Positions 27,934 through 37,445 of a DNA stretch of 64,000 nt are shown here, in pieces; positions within the stretch are counted from its first letter, which is position 1, and every line of letters begins with the position of its first letter. The notes beneath the pieces were generated by a model that was not told where the DNA came from, ran no database searches, and saw nothing but the letters and a program-made list of their open reading frames with translations. A program made the translations under genes and the position numbers. Source of the stretch: Tissierella sp. MB52-C2 (GTDB lineage Bacteria; Bacillota; Clostridia; Tissierellales; Tissierellaceae); NCBI RefSeq assembly GCF_030931715.1, contig NZ_CP133261.1:3078643-3142642 (forward strand), written 5' to 3'.

Positions 27934-29301
27934 CTAAAATGTTAGTGTACCATTTTCATTTTTTATTATTTGTAGAATTTGTTCTTCTCTACCATCTAAG
28001 GCATTTATATATACTATAAAATCTGAGTCATTATATTTTCCCTTAAACTCATAACATAAAACTTCATTTGAGCCATTTGGTATTATAGCTAATCTAGCAG
28101 AATCTATATTAAAATCGGTTTTTATCTTAGCTCTTGCCTCTTCCTCAGTTAAATGTGGAGATGTTATATTTCTTTCTTGGTGGTTCATATAATATGCAGA
28201 TGCATTAAATCCTACTATTTCCCCTGTATCTAATGCTACTTTTACTTTAACTAAATCGGGATAAATAGTTACATCATCTTGAGTGTTGGCAAAGTTAAAT
28301 AATATGCTTCCATTATATTTTAGCGAATAGTTTGGTTCCATATTTTGAAAACCTTTTTCCTTTAAATACTTTAATGCCTTTTCCTCTGCATTTTTTACAG
28401 ATAATTTTGCATTAGATACTGGTCTTGGGTTTTCCATCCAAACTACTTTACCACCTTTTCTAGATACCCCCATATATACTGCTAAGTCTTTTGCTTGGTT
28501 ATTAGGATATAGATGGAATGTATAAGCTGGAAGCCTTGATTCATTTATATGCTCACCTTCTTCAAAGGCCTCAATACTCCTTACCCTATCTCTTCCAAAA
28601 AAATCCTGTGCTGCTTTTTTTGCGTCATTTAAAGATACATCATTCTTCGGTAATCCTACAGCCTTTTTATTTACCATTTGATCTGAGAAAGGTCCATCAT
28701 ATATTAACTCTGGCATCTTTCCCATTTGTTTATCCATTGTCACCAAAGATGTTTGAAATACTTGGCTATTACCTTCCTCCACATTCTTTCTCTGCTGATG
28801 GCTCATGGCACCTAATGTAAAGTTGGAATCCACCAGGCTGTCATGTAATTTTGACAATTCTTGGTTAAATGCTTGAGAATTTGATTGAAGATTGTTTAAT
28901 GTTTCTCTTTGATCCTGGGTTATATCTTCTCCCTGCATATGCTTCCTTATTAAATAGGAAGCATAATCTGCTGTTTGTGTTAAAAATTTTTCTGTTTTTG
29001 CAGTTTCTGCATGGGTTATTGGCATTTGACTCAATTTTTCTTTAGCAAAAAATGCCTCATTCATAATCTGTGAAAATAATACTACATTTTGCTCTTTGGA
29101 GCTGGCTACTAATGCCTTAGATAAGTTTACCTGAACATTTTCTACGTGTTTCTTAATATCGAAGAATAATCTCTGATAGGTATTTTCTAAAGCAGTTTCA
29201 TAACTAATCCTACTTTGATTTTGATTATACCCCCACACTAATGCTGCAACAAGTAGAAGACTTAGTAAGGCTGGGGCAATTATATGTCGTCGCTTATCCA
29301 T
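27934..29301 (-). CDS. ypeB: Germination protein YpeB
   Basis: A protein of 455 residues with one N-terminal transmembrane segment (ALLSLLLVAALVWGY), a helical region to about residue 190, and three PepSY-like repeats in the C-terminal half ('LNDAKKAAQDFFGRD', 'LSVKNAEEKALKYLKEKGF', 'LTEEEARAKIKTDF'). In Bacillus, YpeB is needed for the spore localisation and stability of the cortex-lytic enzyme SleB, which is encoded here directly upstream. The sleB-ypeB order is the usual one. It acts in the spore inner membrane or cortex and is expressed in the forespore. Confidence 0.93.
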   Translation of the reverse strand: MDKRRHIIAPALLSLLLVAALVWGYNQNQSRISYETALENTYQRLFFDIKKHVENVQVNLSKALVASSKEQNVVLFSQIMNEAFFAKEKLSQMPITHAETAKTEKFLTQTADYASYLIRKHMQGEDITQDQRETLNNLQSNSQAFNQELSKLHDSLVDSNFTLGAMSHQQRKNVEEGNSQVFQTSLVTMDKQMGKMPELIYDGPFSDQMVNKKAVGLPKNDVSLNDAKKAAQDFFGRDRVRSIEAFEEGEHINESRLPAYTFHLYPNNQAKDLAVYMGVSRKGGKVVWMENPRPVSNAKLSVKNAEEKALKYLKEKGFQNMEPNYSLKYNGSILFNFANTQDDVTIYPDLVKVKVALDTGEIVGFNASAYYMNHQERNITSPHLTEEEARAKIKTDFNIDSARLAIIPNGSNEVLCYEFKGKYNDSDFIVYINALDGREEQILQIIKNENGTLTF

Positions 29302-29334
29302 TTTTACCTCCCTTTCGGTATTGATTTACAATTC

Positions 29335-30036
29335 CTATACTCCAAACCAGTGTTTACCTATTTTTAGCATTACTTTCCTTGACCATATCCACTTAGATGT
29401 TGCTGTAACTGGGTTCCAATAATATAAACATCCATAGGTTGGGTCCCATCCATTTAGGGCATCTCTTGCTGCATTTATGGAATCTTTATTTGGAGTTAGA
29501 TTTATTTGTCCATCAGCAACTGCGGTAAATGCAAGAGGCTGGTATATTACACTGGCTACTGTATTTGGGAAAGAAGAGCTTCTAGTTCTATTAAGTATAA
29601 CTGCTGCTACTGCTACCTTTCCTACATAAGGTTCCCCTCTGGCTTCACCATGTATAGCCCTTGCCAATAGATATTCATCGGTTTTTCTATCTACTCCTGC
29701 TGTTGAAGTAGTAGTAGTAGTTGCTGCTGTTGTCATACCCAACGCCTTAGCTGTAGATGTTCCTACTACGCCATCAACTGTAAGACCATTTTTAGCTTGA
29801 AACTTTCTTACAGCTCTATAAGTTCTTGCGGCATATACTCCATCTACTCGACCATCATAATATCCCCACCTAAGCAGCTTATCTTGAACTGTCCTTACAT
29901 CTTGACCTTGAGATCCCCAGTAAAGAATTCTTGGGGCATAAAAACCAATCTGCGTACTTGCATGAGGTTCGTAGAACGAAAATACTGATAGCAAAACCAT
30001 TGATAAAACAGTGGTAATTATAATAAATTTTTTCAA
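29335..30036 (-). CDS. sleB: Spore cortex-lytic enzyme SleB
   Basis: The protein has 233 residues with a signal peptide (MKKFIIITTVLSMVLLSVFS). A peptidoglycan-binding domain at about 35-100 (GSQGQDVRTVQDKLLRWGYYDG) is followed by a threonine-rich linker and a Hydrolase_2 lytic transglycosylase domain ('LLARAIHGEARGEPYVGKVAVAAVILNR'). The glutamate of HGEARGE is the expected catalytic residue. It cleaves cortex peptidoglycan during germination. The start is TTG with AAAGGAG 10 nt upstream. It is followed 33 nt later by ypeB and preceded by spoIIR. Confidence 0.93.
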   Translation of the reverse strand: MKKFIIITTVLSMVLLSVFSFYEPHASTQIGFYAPRILYWGSQGQDVRTVQDKLLRWGYYDGRVDGVYAARTYRAVRKFQAKNGLTVDGVVGTSTAKALGMTTAATTTTTSTAGVDRKTDEYLLARAIHGEARGEPYVGKVAVAAVILNRTRSSSFPNTVASVIYQPLAFTAVADGQINLTPNKDSINAARDALNGWDPTYGCLYYWNPVTATSKWIWSRKVMLKIGKHWFGV

Positions 30037-30114
30037 GATTGTTTACTCCTTTCATAGTTTTACTTATTTTAAGTAAAATCCCAGATTTTATTCATGAAAG
30101 TTTTAATAAAGTAA

Positions 30115-30154
30115 ATAACTCCGATTTTTCATGCCTATGAAAAATCGGAGTTAT
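30115..30154. repeat. 18-bp palindrome, ACTCCGATTTTT family, copy 2
   Basis: Perfect 18-bp inverted repeat with a 4-nt loop. The outer 15 bases ATAACTCCGATTTTT are the same as in the element at 15971-16015, while the inner bases differ. It abuts the spoIIR stop codon and probably serves as its terminator. Confidence 0.8.
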
Positions 30155-30763
30155 CTACTTTTTATTTTTCTCTTTTATACTTTTTACCACATCTACTACT
30201 TTCCATTTTAATTTTAGCTTTGGTTCTTTCTCTACTTCCTCCTCTACTTCTATTTCCTTTTCTATATTATAAGCTACTGAATGGCTTATATCTACAAAGC
30301 ATAGTGGTGGAAACATGACACACCACCAATTTTGCCCTTTCCCTTCTCCTAAAGTAATAAGCAAAGTCTCATATTCTCCTGCCGGTAATACTAGATTCCC
30401 ATATTTTCTTGTGGGAAATTCATCTTGTCCAAGACTTATATTTACCTCATAATTCTTTCCCTCTTTTTTAATTACATCTTCTGTAATCGATTTCATCTCC
30501 ATCATATTGGCTTCTATTATTTCTCTACTTTCTTCTATAGTTTCAGTATCTTTAAATTTCATTTTCATTTCCTTCAATATCTCGTCTCTTATTTTAAGCT
30601 TTAGTGCCTGATCTTCTTCCATATCACTATTGGCTCTTATATGAAACCTTATTAATTCATTTTTAAATCCTTCCTTCACTTCATTTTCAATATACGGATA
30701 TACTATGTAAGTAAATGTAAGAATAAATAATGATAATAGCAAAATAATTTTTTTATATTTCAT
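30155..30763 (-). CDS. spoIIR: Stage II sporulation protein R
   Basis: A forespore signalling protein that is exported into the intermembrane space, where it triggers SpoIIGA to cleave pro-sigma-E. It has 202 residues from the ATG at 30763 (GGGGGA upstream); an upstream in-frame start at 30817 would run through the promoter. One N-terminal transmembrane segment or signal (KIILLLSLFILTFTYIVYPY) is followed by the conserved 'RFHIRANSDMEEDQALKLKI' and 'GQNWWCVMFPPLCFVD'. The C-terminus is basic and somewhat longer than in Bacillus. A promoter of the sigma-F/G type is visible upstream. Confidence 0.94.
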   Translation of the reverse strand: MKYKKIILLLSLFILTFTYIVYPYIENEVKEGFKNELIRFHIRANSDMEEDQALKLKIRDEILKEMKMKFKDTETIEESREIIEANMMEMKSITEDVIKKEGKNYEVNISLGQDEFPTRKYGNLVLPAGEYETLLITLGEGKGQNWWCVMFPPLCFVDISHSVAYNIEKEIEVEEEVEKEPKLKLKWKVVDVVKSIKEKNKK

Positions 30764-30786
30764 AGACTTGTCCCCCTTCGTATTAT

Positions 30787-30815
30787 CATTGTTACCAAGG
30801 TAGTTTTTTTTATAC
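30787..30815 (-). promoter_or_regulatory. Sigma-F/sigma-G-like promoter of spoIIR
   Basis: On the minus strand GTATA and, after 14 nt, GGTAACAATG, which fits the forespore -10 consensus GGNNANANTR. The spacer is a little short, but the gene behind it is a known sigma-F target. Confidence 0.65.
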
Positions 30816-30829
30816 ATAGATTCTAAAAG

Positions 30830-30859
30830 AATAGTGAATAGTTTTCACTATTCACTATT
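30830..30859. repeat. AGTGAAT heptad inverted repeat between gerC and spoIIR
   Basis: 12-bp perfect arms (AATAGTGAATAG / CTATTCACTATT) around a 6-nt loop. The same heptad AGTGAAT occurs in the intergenic elements near 22876, 49275, 52168 and 57766. It overlaps the end of gerC. Confidence 0.75.
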
Positions 30860-31985
30860 GAACCAGTCCCCTTCTTCTAATCTTAACATCTATTTCCACT
30901 TCTATATCCATGTCAGCAAAAACCTCATCCCAATCATTCCCTACCTCTTTCCATACTCTAGGATGGAATTTCGATATATATTCACCTATTCCTATGGCAT
31001 CTGATTTATATTCTTTTTGCAGTATCTCCAATACCTGACTGGTTTCTTTAGTAAGTTCTTTTTCTATTGATTCTTCCATCTTTCTTATTAATTCTGTGTT
31101 GTTAAGTGTTGGGTTCTCTCTATGGATATATTCTTGTAATGCACCTTCTACTTGAATTTCCAGTCTTACTTTTAGTTCCTCATTATTTTTTATAAACTTT
31201 CTTTTCAGCTTAGAGCCAGTAGATATATAAGAAATAGTCATATCCTCAAATGCAGCTACTACTAAATCACTTTTCCATTCTCCTTTTAAAATAGTCAATG
31301 CTCTATTCTGTACTTCATCTAAATTCCCTATAAGCTTATAGTCTTTAAATATAGCCCCTCCAAAAAATTTTATATCTTCCACGCCTGTTGCAGCTCTAGG
31401 AGCAATGGCTACTCCACTTAAATCTATATCTCTAATAAAATCTGTAAGTGTTATTGGTGTATACCTAAAAGTACTCCTTTTACCACTTAACATACTAAAA
31501 AGTGTTCCTTCTATTACTTCCTGTCTTTTAGCATTTGGTATAGAAAATAGTAAATCCTTGGCACTTTCTTCTGCTTGTAATATCCTTACTTTTTTACTTA
31601 TACTAAAATCTCTGCTCATTCCATCTACAATTTCCTTAACAGTACCTGCATCACTTGTTATATTTTTTCCCAATACTAAAACCCTCAACATCTTAAAATT
31701 AAAAGGATATTGTAATCTAGTGGACAGTTGTTTTGACCCTTCAAATACTGACGATGCAACAGTAGATACTATATGTATTCTTTCTTCTTGAGTTGCATTT
31801 TTCCCTATGGCATTTATATTAGGATATGTTATGGTAATAACATATTTATCTCCTTCTTCCTCATTTAAATCTATTCCTATGGAATATGGAAATAAAATTT
31901 GATTAATTTCCTGCATATCCCAGCACCCTGTCATAAATAGGCTTAATATAGTTATAATCAATAGATATATTATTTTTTTATTCAT
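30855..31985 (-). CDS. gerC: Germination receptor C subunit (Ger(x)C lipoprotein)
   Basis: A protein of 376 residues with a signal peptide and lipobox (LFMTGCWDMQE, Cys22), as in all GerC-type subunits. The N-terminal half has 'IGIDLNEEEGDKYVITITYP' and the C-terminal half 'ALQEYIHRENPTLNN', both typical of the Ger(x)C family. It forms part of the nutrient germinant receptor in the spore inner membrane with GerA and GerB. Its start overlaps the end of gerB by 8 nt, so the genes are coupled. The gene symbol is given by family; which germinant it serves cannot be told. Confidence 0.92.
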   Translation of the reverse strand: MNKKIIYLLIITILSLFMTGCWDMQEINQILFPYSIGIDLNEEEGDKYVITITYPNINAIGKNATQEERIHIVSTVASSVFEGSKQLSTRLQYPFNFKMLRVLVLGKNITSDAGTVKEIVDGMSRDFSISKKVRILQAEESAKDLLFSIPNAKRQEVIEGTLFSMLSGKRSTFRYTPITLTDFIRDIDLSGVAIAPRAATGVEDIKFFGGAIFKDYKLIGNLDEVQNRALTILKGEWKSDLVVAAFEDMTISYISTGSKLKRKFIKNNEELKVRLEIQVEGALQEYIHRENPTLNNTELIRKMEESIEKELTKETSQVLEILQKEYKSDAIGIGEYISKFHPRVWKEVGNDWDEVFADMDIEVEIDVKIRRRGLVQ

Positions 31986-33084
31986 CTACTTGCCTCCTTA
32001 CTTTAAAGAGACCTATAAGATAGATTAAAGTAGGCAGAATAACCACACTTATAATTCCAAGGTAATTAATCATTGTTCCTAGTATTTTTTCTATTTGCAA
32101 CGCATCTTGAGGAACCAGTGAAAAAATATATATAATTGGTATCATTGGAAATATAAAAAAACCATGTTCCCTTACTGCAAATAAATTCGATAATATTTTT
32201 CCTGCTGAATAATAGGTTGGAGCCATTGTTGCAAATATAACCAGTGTCCAAATGGCCATGGCTATTCCATCTAGATTTTCAATAAAAAATCCTGGTAAAT
32301 CAATCTCTTTAATAAGGGATAGAGTGGGGAATACCTGCCTTTGTAGGCTATGCAATCCATATTGTGATAGTGTTAGCAAAAATACTACTGAATATATAAT
32401 AGTTATTATAATTATTGCTGAAATACTGGTTCTTACAATTTTAGACTTATTATTCTTATCTTCTGCAAAGGGAATTGCAAATAAAAGTATTTCAAAACCT
32501 ATAAAGCTGAAGTAGGAATCCAACACAGCCTTTGGCAATTTCTTTATATCAAACTGAAATACTGGCAGTGCATTGGTATAATCTATACTTGGTAAAGAAA
32601 AGATAATCAAAATTATTATACTTACTATTATAATAGGATATATATGGTACCCTAATCTTCCAATTATTTGTATTTCTGATCTTGCAATATATGTTGTGGC
32701 AAGTATAAAGGTAATTATCAGAACTTCTGGAGGAGTGGTTTCTAGTAAAAATGCTTTTACTAGTTCTGCAAGATTCCTAGATAAAGAAGCCATAAGCGCC
32801 ATATTATATATAAAAAAAATAAAAACAAAAAAATTAAATACCCATTTTCCTAAGACTTCTCTCCCTATTTCAAAAAAATCTTTATTGGGATAAAGCTGAA
32901 ATATTTTATTTATAATAAGTACAGTTATAATTGAAAATATTCCTCCAAGTATTATGGGTATCCATCCGTCATTTCCTATGGCTATTGCCATTTTATTAGG
33001 CAGAGATAATATTCCTGCGCCAATTACTGTGGAAACAATCAATCCTCTTATTTGAACACTTGATATTTCATTAGTCTCTCTCAT
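31978..33084 (-). CDS. gerB: Germination receptor B subunit (GerAB-type permease)
   Basis: A protein of 368 residues with about ten transmembrane helices, a spore-germination permease of the amino acid-polyamine-cation superfamily. The start 'SSVQIRGLIVSTVIGAGILSLP' is typical of the first helix and its broken glycine motif. The B subunit is thought to bind the germinant. It overlaps gerA by 14 nt and gerC by 8 nt, so the operon order is gerA-gerB-gerC. Confidence 0.93.
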   Translation of the reverse strand: MRETNEISSVQIRGLIVSTVIGAGILSLPNKMAIAIGNDGWIPIILGGIFSIITVLIINKIFQLYPNKDFFEIGREVLGKWVFNFFVFIFFIYNMALMASLSRNLAELVKAFLLETTPPEVLIITFILATTYIARSEIQIIGRLGYHIYPIIIVSIIILIIFSLPSIDYTNALPVFQFDIKKLPKAVLDSYFSFIGFEILLFAIPFAEDKNNKSKIVRTSISAIIIITIIYSVVFLLTLSQYGLHSLQRQVFPTLSLIKEIDLPGFFIENLDGIAMAIWTLVIFATMAPTYYSAGKILSNLFAVREHGFFIFPMIPIIYIFSLVPQDALQIEKILGTMINYLGIISVVILPTLIYLIGLFKVRRQVDE

Positions 33085-34585
33085 CTTTCCAATTTCTCCT
33101 CATTCTTACTTTATTTCTTGGCTTGGTAAAAGTTGGTCTTTCTTCTAAATACTGAATTGGTGATTTAAATAATGTATCCTTTAACTCTCCTTTACTTATA
33201 CCTAAACCAGAATATGGAGATGTAAATGGTATACCAAAGCTATTTAGTTTAATTAAATGAGTAATAAGTACTATAAGCCCTAGCATTACTCCATATAATC
33301 CTAAAACTGCGGCAAATATAATAAGTAAGAACCTCCAAACCCTAAGTCCTGATGCAAATTCGTAACTTGGTATAGCAAATGAAGATATAGTAGTTACAGC
33401 TACTATAATTATTAAAATAGAGCTGACTATTCCTGCCTCTACTGCTGCTTGACCTATTATAAGACCTCCTACTATTCCTATGGTAGTACCTATAGGCCCC
33501 GAAATCCTTGTACCTGATTCCCTTATTAGCTCTATTGTTATTTCCATTAAAAAGGTTTCTATCACCGCCGGAAAAGGTACATTTATTCTACTGGCTGCCA
33601 AATAGTAAGTCAACTTTGTAGGCAATATTCCTGGATGATATGAAATAATGGATATATAAAGTGCAGGAGACAATACACATAGAAAAAATGCCACTAGTCT
33701 TAGACTTCTTAGAATTTGAGACTCTGTCCATCTATTATAATAGTCTTCTGATGACTGAAAAAGTGTACCTATTGTGGCAGGTACTATCAATACAAAAGGT
33801 GAGTTATCTACTACAATTGCTATCCTACCTTCACATAATGCTGCTGCTACTGAATCTGGCCTTTCTGTGTTCTCTATTTGCGGAAATGCAGATAAATAAT
33901 TATCTTCTATTAAGTTTTCCAACATTGAACTATCTTGTATAGAATCTATATCTATGGCTCTTATTCTTTCATTGACCTCTTGTAATATACCCTTATCCAC
34001 TATATCATCCATATACATTATGGCTACATTAGTCTTTGATCTTCTACCTACTTGTTTTACAGTTATTTTTAGGTTAGTATCCTTTATCCTTCTTCTAATT
34101 AGAGTCGTATTTGTCTTTAATCCCTCACTAAATCCTTCTCTAGGCCCTCTAACTACTGTTTCTGTCTGTGGTTCACTAATCCCTCTTGTAGCCCATCCCT
34201 TTGAACCTATTATAATAGCCTTTTCCATACCATCTATGAGAAGTACTGTATCTCCCGATAAAATAGTATCTATAATTTTTTCCATATGATTTTCTTCTTT
34301 AAGTTCAGAACTATATAATATTTCCTTATATATAACATCTATTAATTTAGTCTTAAATCCTTTTAAAGAAAAAGATTTTGCCTCTTCTTCTGCTAGCAAA
34401 GCACCGATGGTATATTCTGATATATGATCCTTGTCCACTAGCCCATCTATATATATAACTGCCATTTTGACCCTATATACATCTCCTACCTCAAGCCTTC
34501 TGACGATTATATCGTAACAGTCTTCAAATAGTTCCTCTATTGCCTCTACATTTTTTTCTATATCTTTAAGAAGTATTCTTTGCAT
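33071..34585 (-). CDS. gerA: Germination receptor A subunit (GerA family)
   Basis: A protein of 504 residues. The soluble N-terminal domain has the GerA motifs 'SGDTVLLIDGMEKAIIIGSKG', 'VRGPREGFSEGLKTNTTLIRRRI' and 'AALCEGRIAIVVDNSPFVLIVPA'. About five transmembrane helices follow from residue 290. It forms the ion channel part of the nutrient germination receptor. ATG start with GAGGAGA upstream. It is 10 nt downstream of a small membrane protein gene that may belong to the same operon. Confidence 0.94.
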   Translation of the reverse strand: MQRILLKDIEKNVEAIEELFEDCYDIIVRRLEVGDVYRVKMAVIYIDGLVDKDHISEYTIGALLAEEEAKSFSLKGFKTKLIDVIYKEILYSSELKEENHMEKIIDTILSGDTVLLIDGMEKAIIIGSKGWATRGISEPQTETVVRGPREGFSEGLKTNTTLIRRRIKDTNLKITVKQVGRRSKTNVAIMYMDDIVDKGILQEVNERIRAIDIDSIQDSSMLENLIEDNYLSAFPQIENTERPDSVAAALCEGRIAIVVDNSPFVLIVPATIGTLFQSSEDYYNRWTESQILRSLRLVAFFLCVLSPALYISIISYHPGILPTKLTYYLAASRINVPFPAVIETFLMEITIELIRESGTRISGPIGTTIGIVGGLIIGQAAVEAGIVSSILIIIVAVTTISSFAIPSYEFASGLRVWRFLLIIFAAVLGLYGVMLGLIVLITHLIKLNSFGIPFTSPYSGLGISKGELKDTLFKSPIQYLEERPTFTKPRNKVRMRRNWKDERD

Positions 34586-34595
34586 AATTATCTCC

Positions 34596-34805
34596 TCACA
34601 TTACCAATAATAAAATATACATTAGTCCGCCAATCACTATATAGGAGTAGGATATGATTTTCAATATCTTTAGCTCTCTTATATATCCCTTTTGTTTAAA
34701 TTTTCTATCGTCTAGCAATAAGGTAAATACGCCTACTATTACTGTCATTAAAATAGTCGTGTAATTGTTTAATCCCCTTAAAATCCGCAGTAACTCAGAA
34801 TACAA
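34596..34805 (-). CDS. Small two-helix membrane protein upstream of gerA
   Basis: The protein has 69 residues if it starts at the TTG at 34805, which sits 8 nt after AGGAGG; a GTG at 34814 lies within that site. Two transmembrane helices (TTILMTVIVGVFTLLL and ISYSYIVIGGLMYILLLV) are separated by a short basic loop. I do not recognise the family with confidence. Small membrane proteins of this type can occur with germination receptor operons (a D subunit has been described for some), and the position before gerA fits this, but the homology is not shown. Confidence 0.65.
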   Translation of the reverse strand: MYSELLRILRGLNNYTTILMTVIVGVFTLLLDDRKFKQKGYIRELKILKIISYSYIVIGGLMYILLLVM

Positions 34806-34861
34806 AAAACCCACCTCCTGTAACTAATATAGTTTACAAAAGATGGGTATTATATACATTA

Positions 34862-35716
34862 TTAAATTGTCTTTGTTGCTATTACTATTGCATTAGTATA
34901 TTTTTCTTCCATTTTTTTCTTGCAATAATCTAATCTATCCTTATGCTCAAAAAATCCAAATACTGTAGGACCGCTGCCACTCATCAATGGCGTCAATGAA
35001 CCAAATCTTACTAGATCATCTTTAATCTCTCCTATTATAGGATTTTTTTCTATGACTACTTCTTCCATTATATTTATCATATTATCTGATAAATTCTTTA
35101 TATCATTATTCTCTATGGACGAAATTATCCTATCAGTGTCCAAAGTCTTTTTTCCTTTAAGTCTTAGACTCTTATATACTTCCACAGTGGAAACCTCTAA
35201 TCCAGGGTTGATTAAAAGTAATTGGTGATCCTTAAAAGACTTTAATTTAGTCAATTTTTCCCCTATACCCTTTGCAAGGGCTGTTCCCCCCATAATGCAA
35301 AAAGGTACATCTGCACCTATTTCTACACCGATTTTCCTTAACTCCTCTTCATTTAAGTTCAGCTCCCACAGGTCATTGAGAGCCTTTAAGGCAGCAGCAG
35401 CATTAGTACTTCCACCTGCCAATCCTGCTGCTACTGGTATTCTCTTATTTATGTTTATATGGATTCCTCTATCTATTCCAGTTTTTTTCTTAAGTATTTC
35501 CCAAGATTTATATACTATGTTCGTAGAATCTAGAGGTAAATTTTTATAGTTGCTTTCTAGCTTTATGCCTTTTTTCATATCTTTTATGGTCAATATATCG
35601 CTTAAGTCTATTTCCTGCATTATAGTATTGATTTCATGGTAATTGTCTTCTCTTTTATATAATACATCTAAACCTAAGTTTATTTTCCCATAGGATTCTA
35701 TTTTCATTTCTTTCAT
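34862..35716 (-). CDS. ispE: 4-diphosphocytidyl-2-C-methyl-D-erythritol kinase
   Basis: A GHMP-family kinase of the non-mevalonate isoprenoid pathway that phosphorylates CDP-methylerythritol. It has 284 residues, the normal length. The N-terminal 'SYGKINLGLDVLYKREDNYHEI', the ATP loop 'PVAAGLAGGSTNAAAALKAL', 'GADVPFCIMGGTALAKGIGE' and C-terminal 'PLMSGSGPTVFGFF' are all intact. ATG start with AAGGAGT upstream. In many Firmicutes ispE follows ksgA and veg; here it remains beside veg and the SipL-like gene. Confidence 0.96.
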   Translation of the reverse strand: MKEMKIESYGKINLGLDVLYKREDNYHEINTIMQEIDLSDILTIKDMKKGIKLESNYKNLPLDSTNIVYKSWEILKKKTGIDRGIHININKRIPVAAGLAGGSTNAAAALKALNDLWELNLNEEELRKIGVEIGADVPFCIMGGTALAKGIGEKLTKLKSFKDHQLLLINPGLEVSTVEVYKSLRLKGKKTLDTDRIISSIENNDIKNLSDNMINIMEEVVIEKNPIIGEIKDDLVRFGSLTPLMSGSGPTVFGFFEHKDRLDYCKKKMEEKYTNAIVIATKTI

Positions 35717-35787
35717 ATAGGTTACTCCTTAAAAAATTTAACTCCTATATTATATCATAGTCCTTGAGATAATTTAAAGGTTTAAAT

Positions 35788-37335
35788 TTAGAAAGATATA
35801 TCTACTGTTTTTTCAATGATTATTTTTTCCCCTACTACTATATCATTTGGGCTTATACTATCATTTGCTTGAAGAATTTCCTCTACAGTTGTATTATATC
35901 TCTTAGCTATATCCCATAGTTTATCTTCTCTTTGTACTATATAGATTGTTATACTAGGACGGTTTCTCTTATCTATTATTTCTCCAGTCTCCTCTAGAGA
36001 CTTAATTAAGGACAAAGATCTATTTCTATTGATTTTAATATTATGTTTAACAGAGGCTTCTACTACAAATATATCTTTAGATAAGTTTGCCCTAATAGTT
36101 TCTAAATCTAGACTAATTTCCGCCAATGGATCGACTACTTTCTCATCTAGAGATAGATAGTATTTATAAGGAATTTCTTCCCTTAAAGTATCTATGCTTT
36201 CTGTTACATCATCTAAGTAAATTCCCTGTACTATACAAATACCCTCTACTATAAACTCTCCATCTATAAATCTACTTTCTATAATGGAAGGGTAACCTGT
36301 TAAGTCATAGATTTCCCTTATTCTATATTGTGACAAATCCTTAACTATACTTTCTCTATGGACTACATTTTTTATATTTTCAACTAAAGTCAGTTCTTCC
36401 TTCTCAATCTTAACTTTTTCCTTAGTAGAATATGCATCTACTATTAAATTCTTTTCATTTTCTGAATATGCTAATCCGGATATACTAATCTTTGCCTCTA
36501 TATCTAGTACTTTAAGTTCTCCTACATCATTTTCCAATACCTCATATCCACCTTCTACTACTTCCATAAGAATTTCTCCTTGAGATCCAGATAAAGCTCC
36601 AGGTATTTCTAGGAAATGGTTAAATGGCATTTCTTCTTCTATTGTGGCAATTTGACCTTCACCGTAATAAACTACTCTAGCATTTACCATACCAGATATG
36701 ATTATTCTATCATCTGCCACAGTGGCATCTTCCTCATAGGCTTGAATAGATAACTTAAGTATTTCCTCTATGGCAGGCTTATCTTCTCTTAATTCAAAGG
36801 CCTCCTTTACAAAGGCATAGGCAGTTTCTCTACCATGGATTTCTTTATATTTAATTGTTTCCTTTAGAGTTTGAAGACTTTCTTTTCTTTCTATGTCTTT
36901 TATTATTTCTATATTTTTTACTTCTTCCACTTTTCCCTCTAGGCTGACTAAAGCCTTTAGAGATACCTTTCTTTCATCTAATAACTCATGTTCAATATAT
37001 TCTATATTTGTCTTTACAGTTGCTGACATATCGTCTGTTATTCCCTCTATTCCTATTTCTTCTCTAAAATCTGCATTGGAATCTATAGTATAGATGCTCT
37101 TTTCCTCTTCCTTAGATTTATATACTACTTTAAATTTTACTACTCCTGATACTACTAGCCTATCTCTAATGACTTTTGTACTAAGTACTTCTACGACTCC
37201 ATCCGCCCATAGTATACTTTCTAAATCCGGTCTTGATGGGTTTAAGTATATTTCAGTTTCTACTAAGGCTTGGGTATCTTCTTTTCCTCGTAGTTCCTCA
37301 ATTCTTAAGATATCTTTTATTAACTCTATAGACAT
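35788..37335 (-). CDS. sipL: SipL-like SPOCS (DUF3794) and LysM protein
   Basis: A protein of 515 residues with three DUF3794/SPOCS repeats (about 30-150, 165-280, 320-440; for example 'DRLVVSGVVKFKVVYKS', 'DRIIISGMVNARVVYYG', 'DGEFIVEGICIVQGIYLD') and a C-terminal LysM domain at about 465-512 ('IVQREDKLWDIAKRYNTT'). It matches SipL of Clostridioides difficile in length and layout. That protein binds SpoIVA through its LysM domain and is needed to build the spore coat. The neighbourhood with ispE, veg and spoIIR is like that of C. difficile sipL. No signal peptide is visible, in agreement with a mother-cell protein. Confidence 0.82.
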   Translation of the reverse strand: MSIELIKDILRIEELRGKEDTQALVETEIYLNPSRPDLESILWADGVVEVLSTKVIRDRLVVSGVVKFKVVYKSKEEEKSIYTIDSNADFREEIGIEGITDDMSATVKTNIEYIEHELLDERKVSLKALVSLEGKVEEVKNIEIIKDIERKESLQTLKETIKYKEIHGRETAYAFVKEAFELREDKPAIEEILKLSIQAYEEDATVADDRIIISGMVNARVVYYGEGQIATIEEEMPFNHFLEIPGALSGSQGEILMEVVEGGYEVLENDVGELKVLDIEAKISISGLAYSENEKNLIVDAYSTKEKVKIEKEELTLVENIKNVVHRESIVKDLSQYRIREIYDLTGYPSIIESRFIDGEFIVEGICIVQGIYLDDVTESIDTLREEIPYKYYLSLDEKVVDPLAEISLDLETIRANLSKDIFVVEASVKHNIKINRNRSLSLIKSLEETGEIIDKRNRPSITIYIVQREDKLWDIAKRYNTTVEEILQANDSISPNDIVVGEKIIIEKTVDISF

Positions 37336-37414
37336 ATTATCCCCCCTAATCTTTTCCTATAACTATCCTATGAGAATATATATGCTTTAATGTCCAAAAT
37401 AATGAATTAAAAAA

Positions 37415-37444
37415 AATAACTGTACAATTAGCTGTACAGTTATT
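37415..37444 (-). terminator. Terminator of veg
   Basis: Perfect 12-bp stem (AATAACTGTACA / TGTACAGTTATT) with a 6-nt loop, followed by a run of T on the minus strand. Confidence 0.88.
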
Positions 37445-37445
37445 T

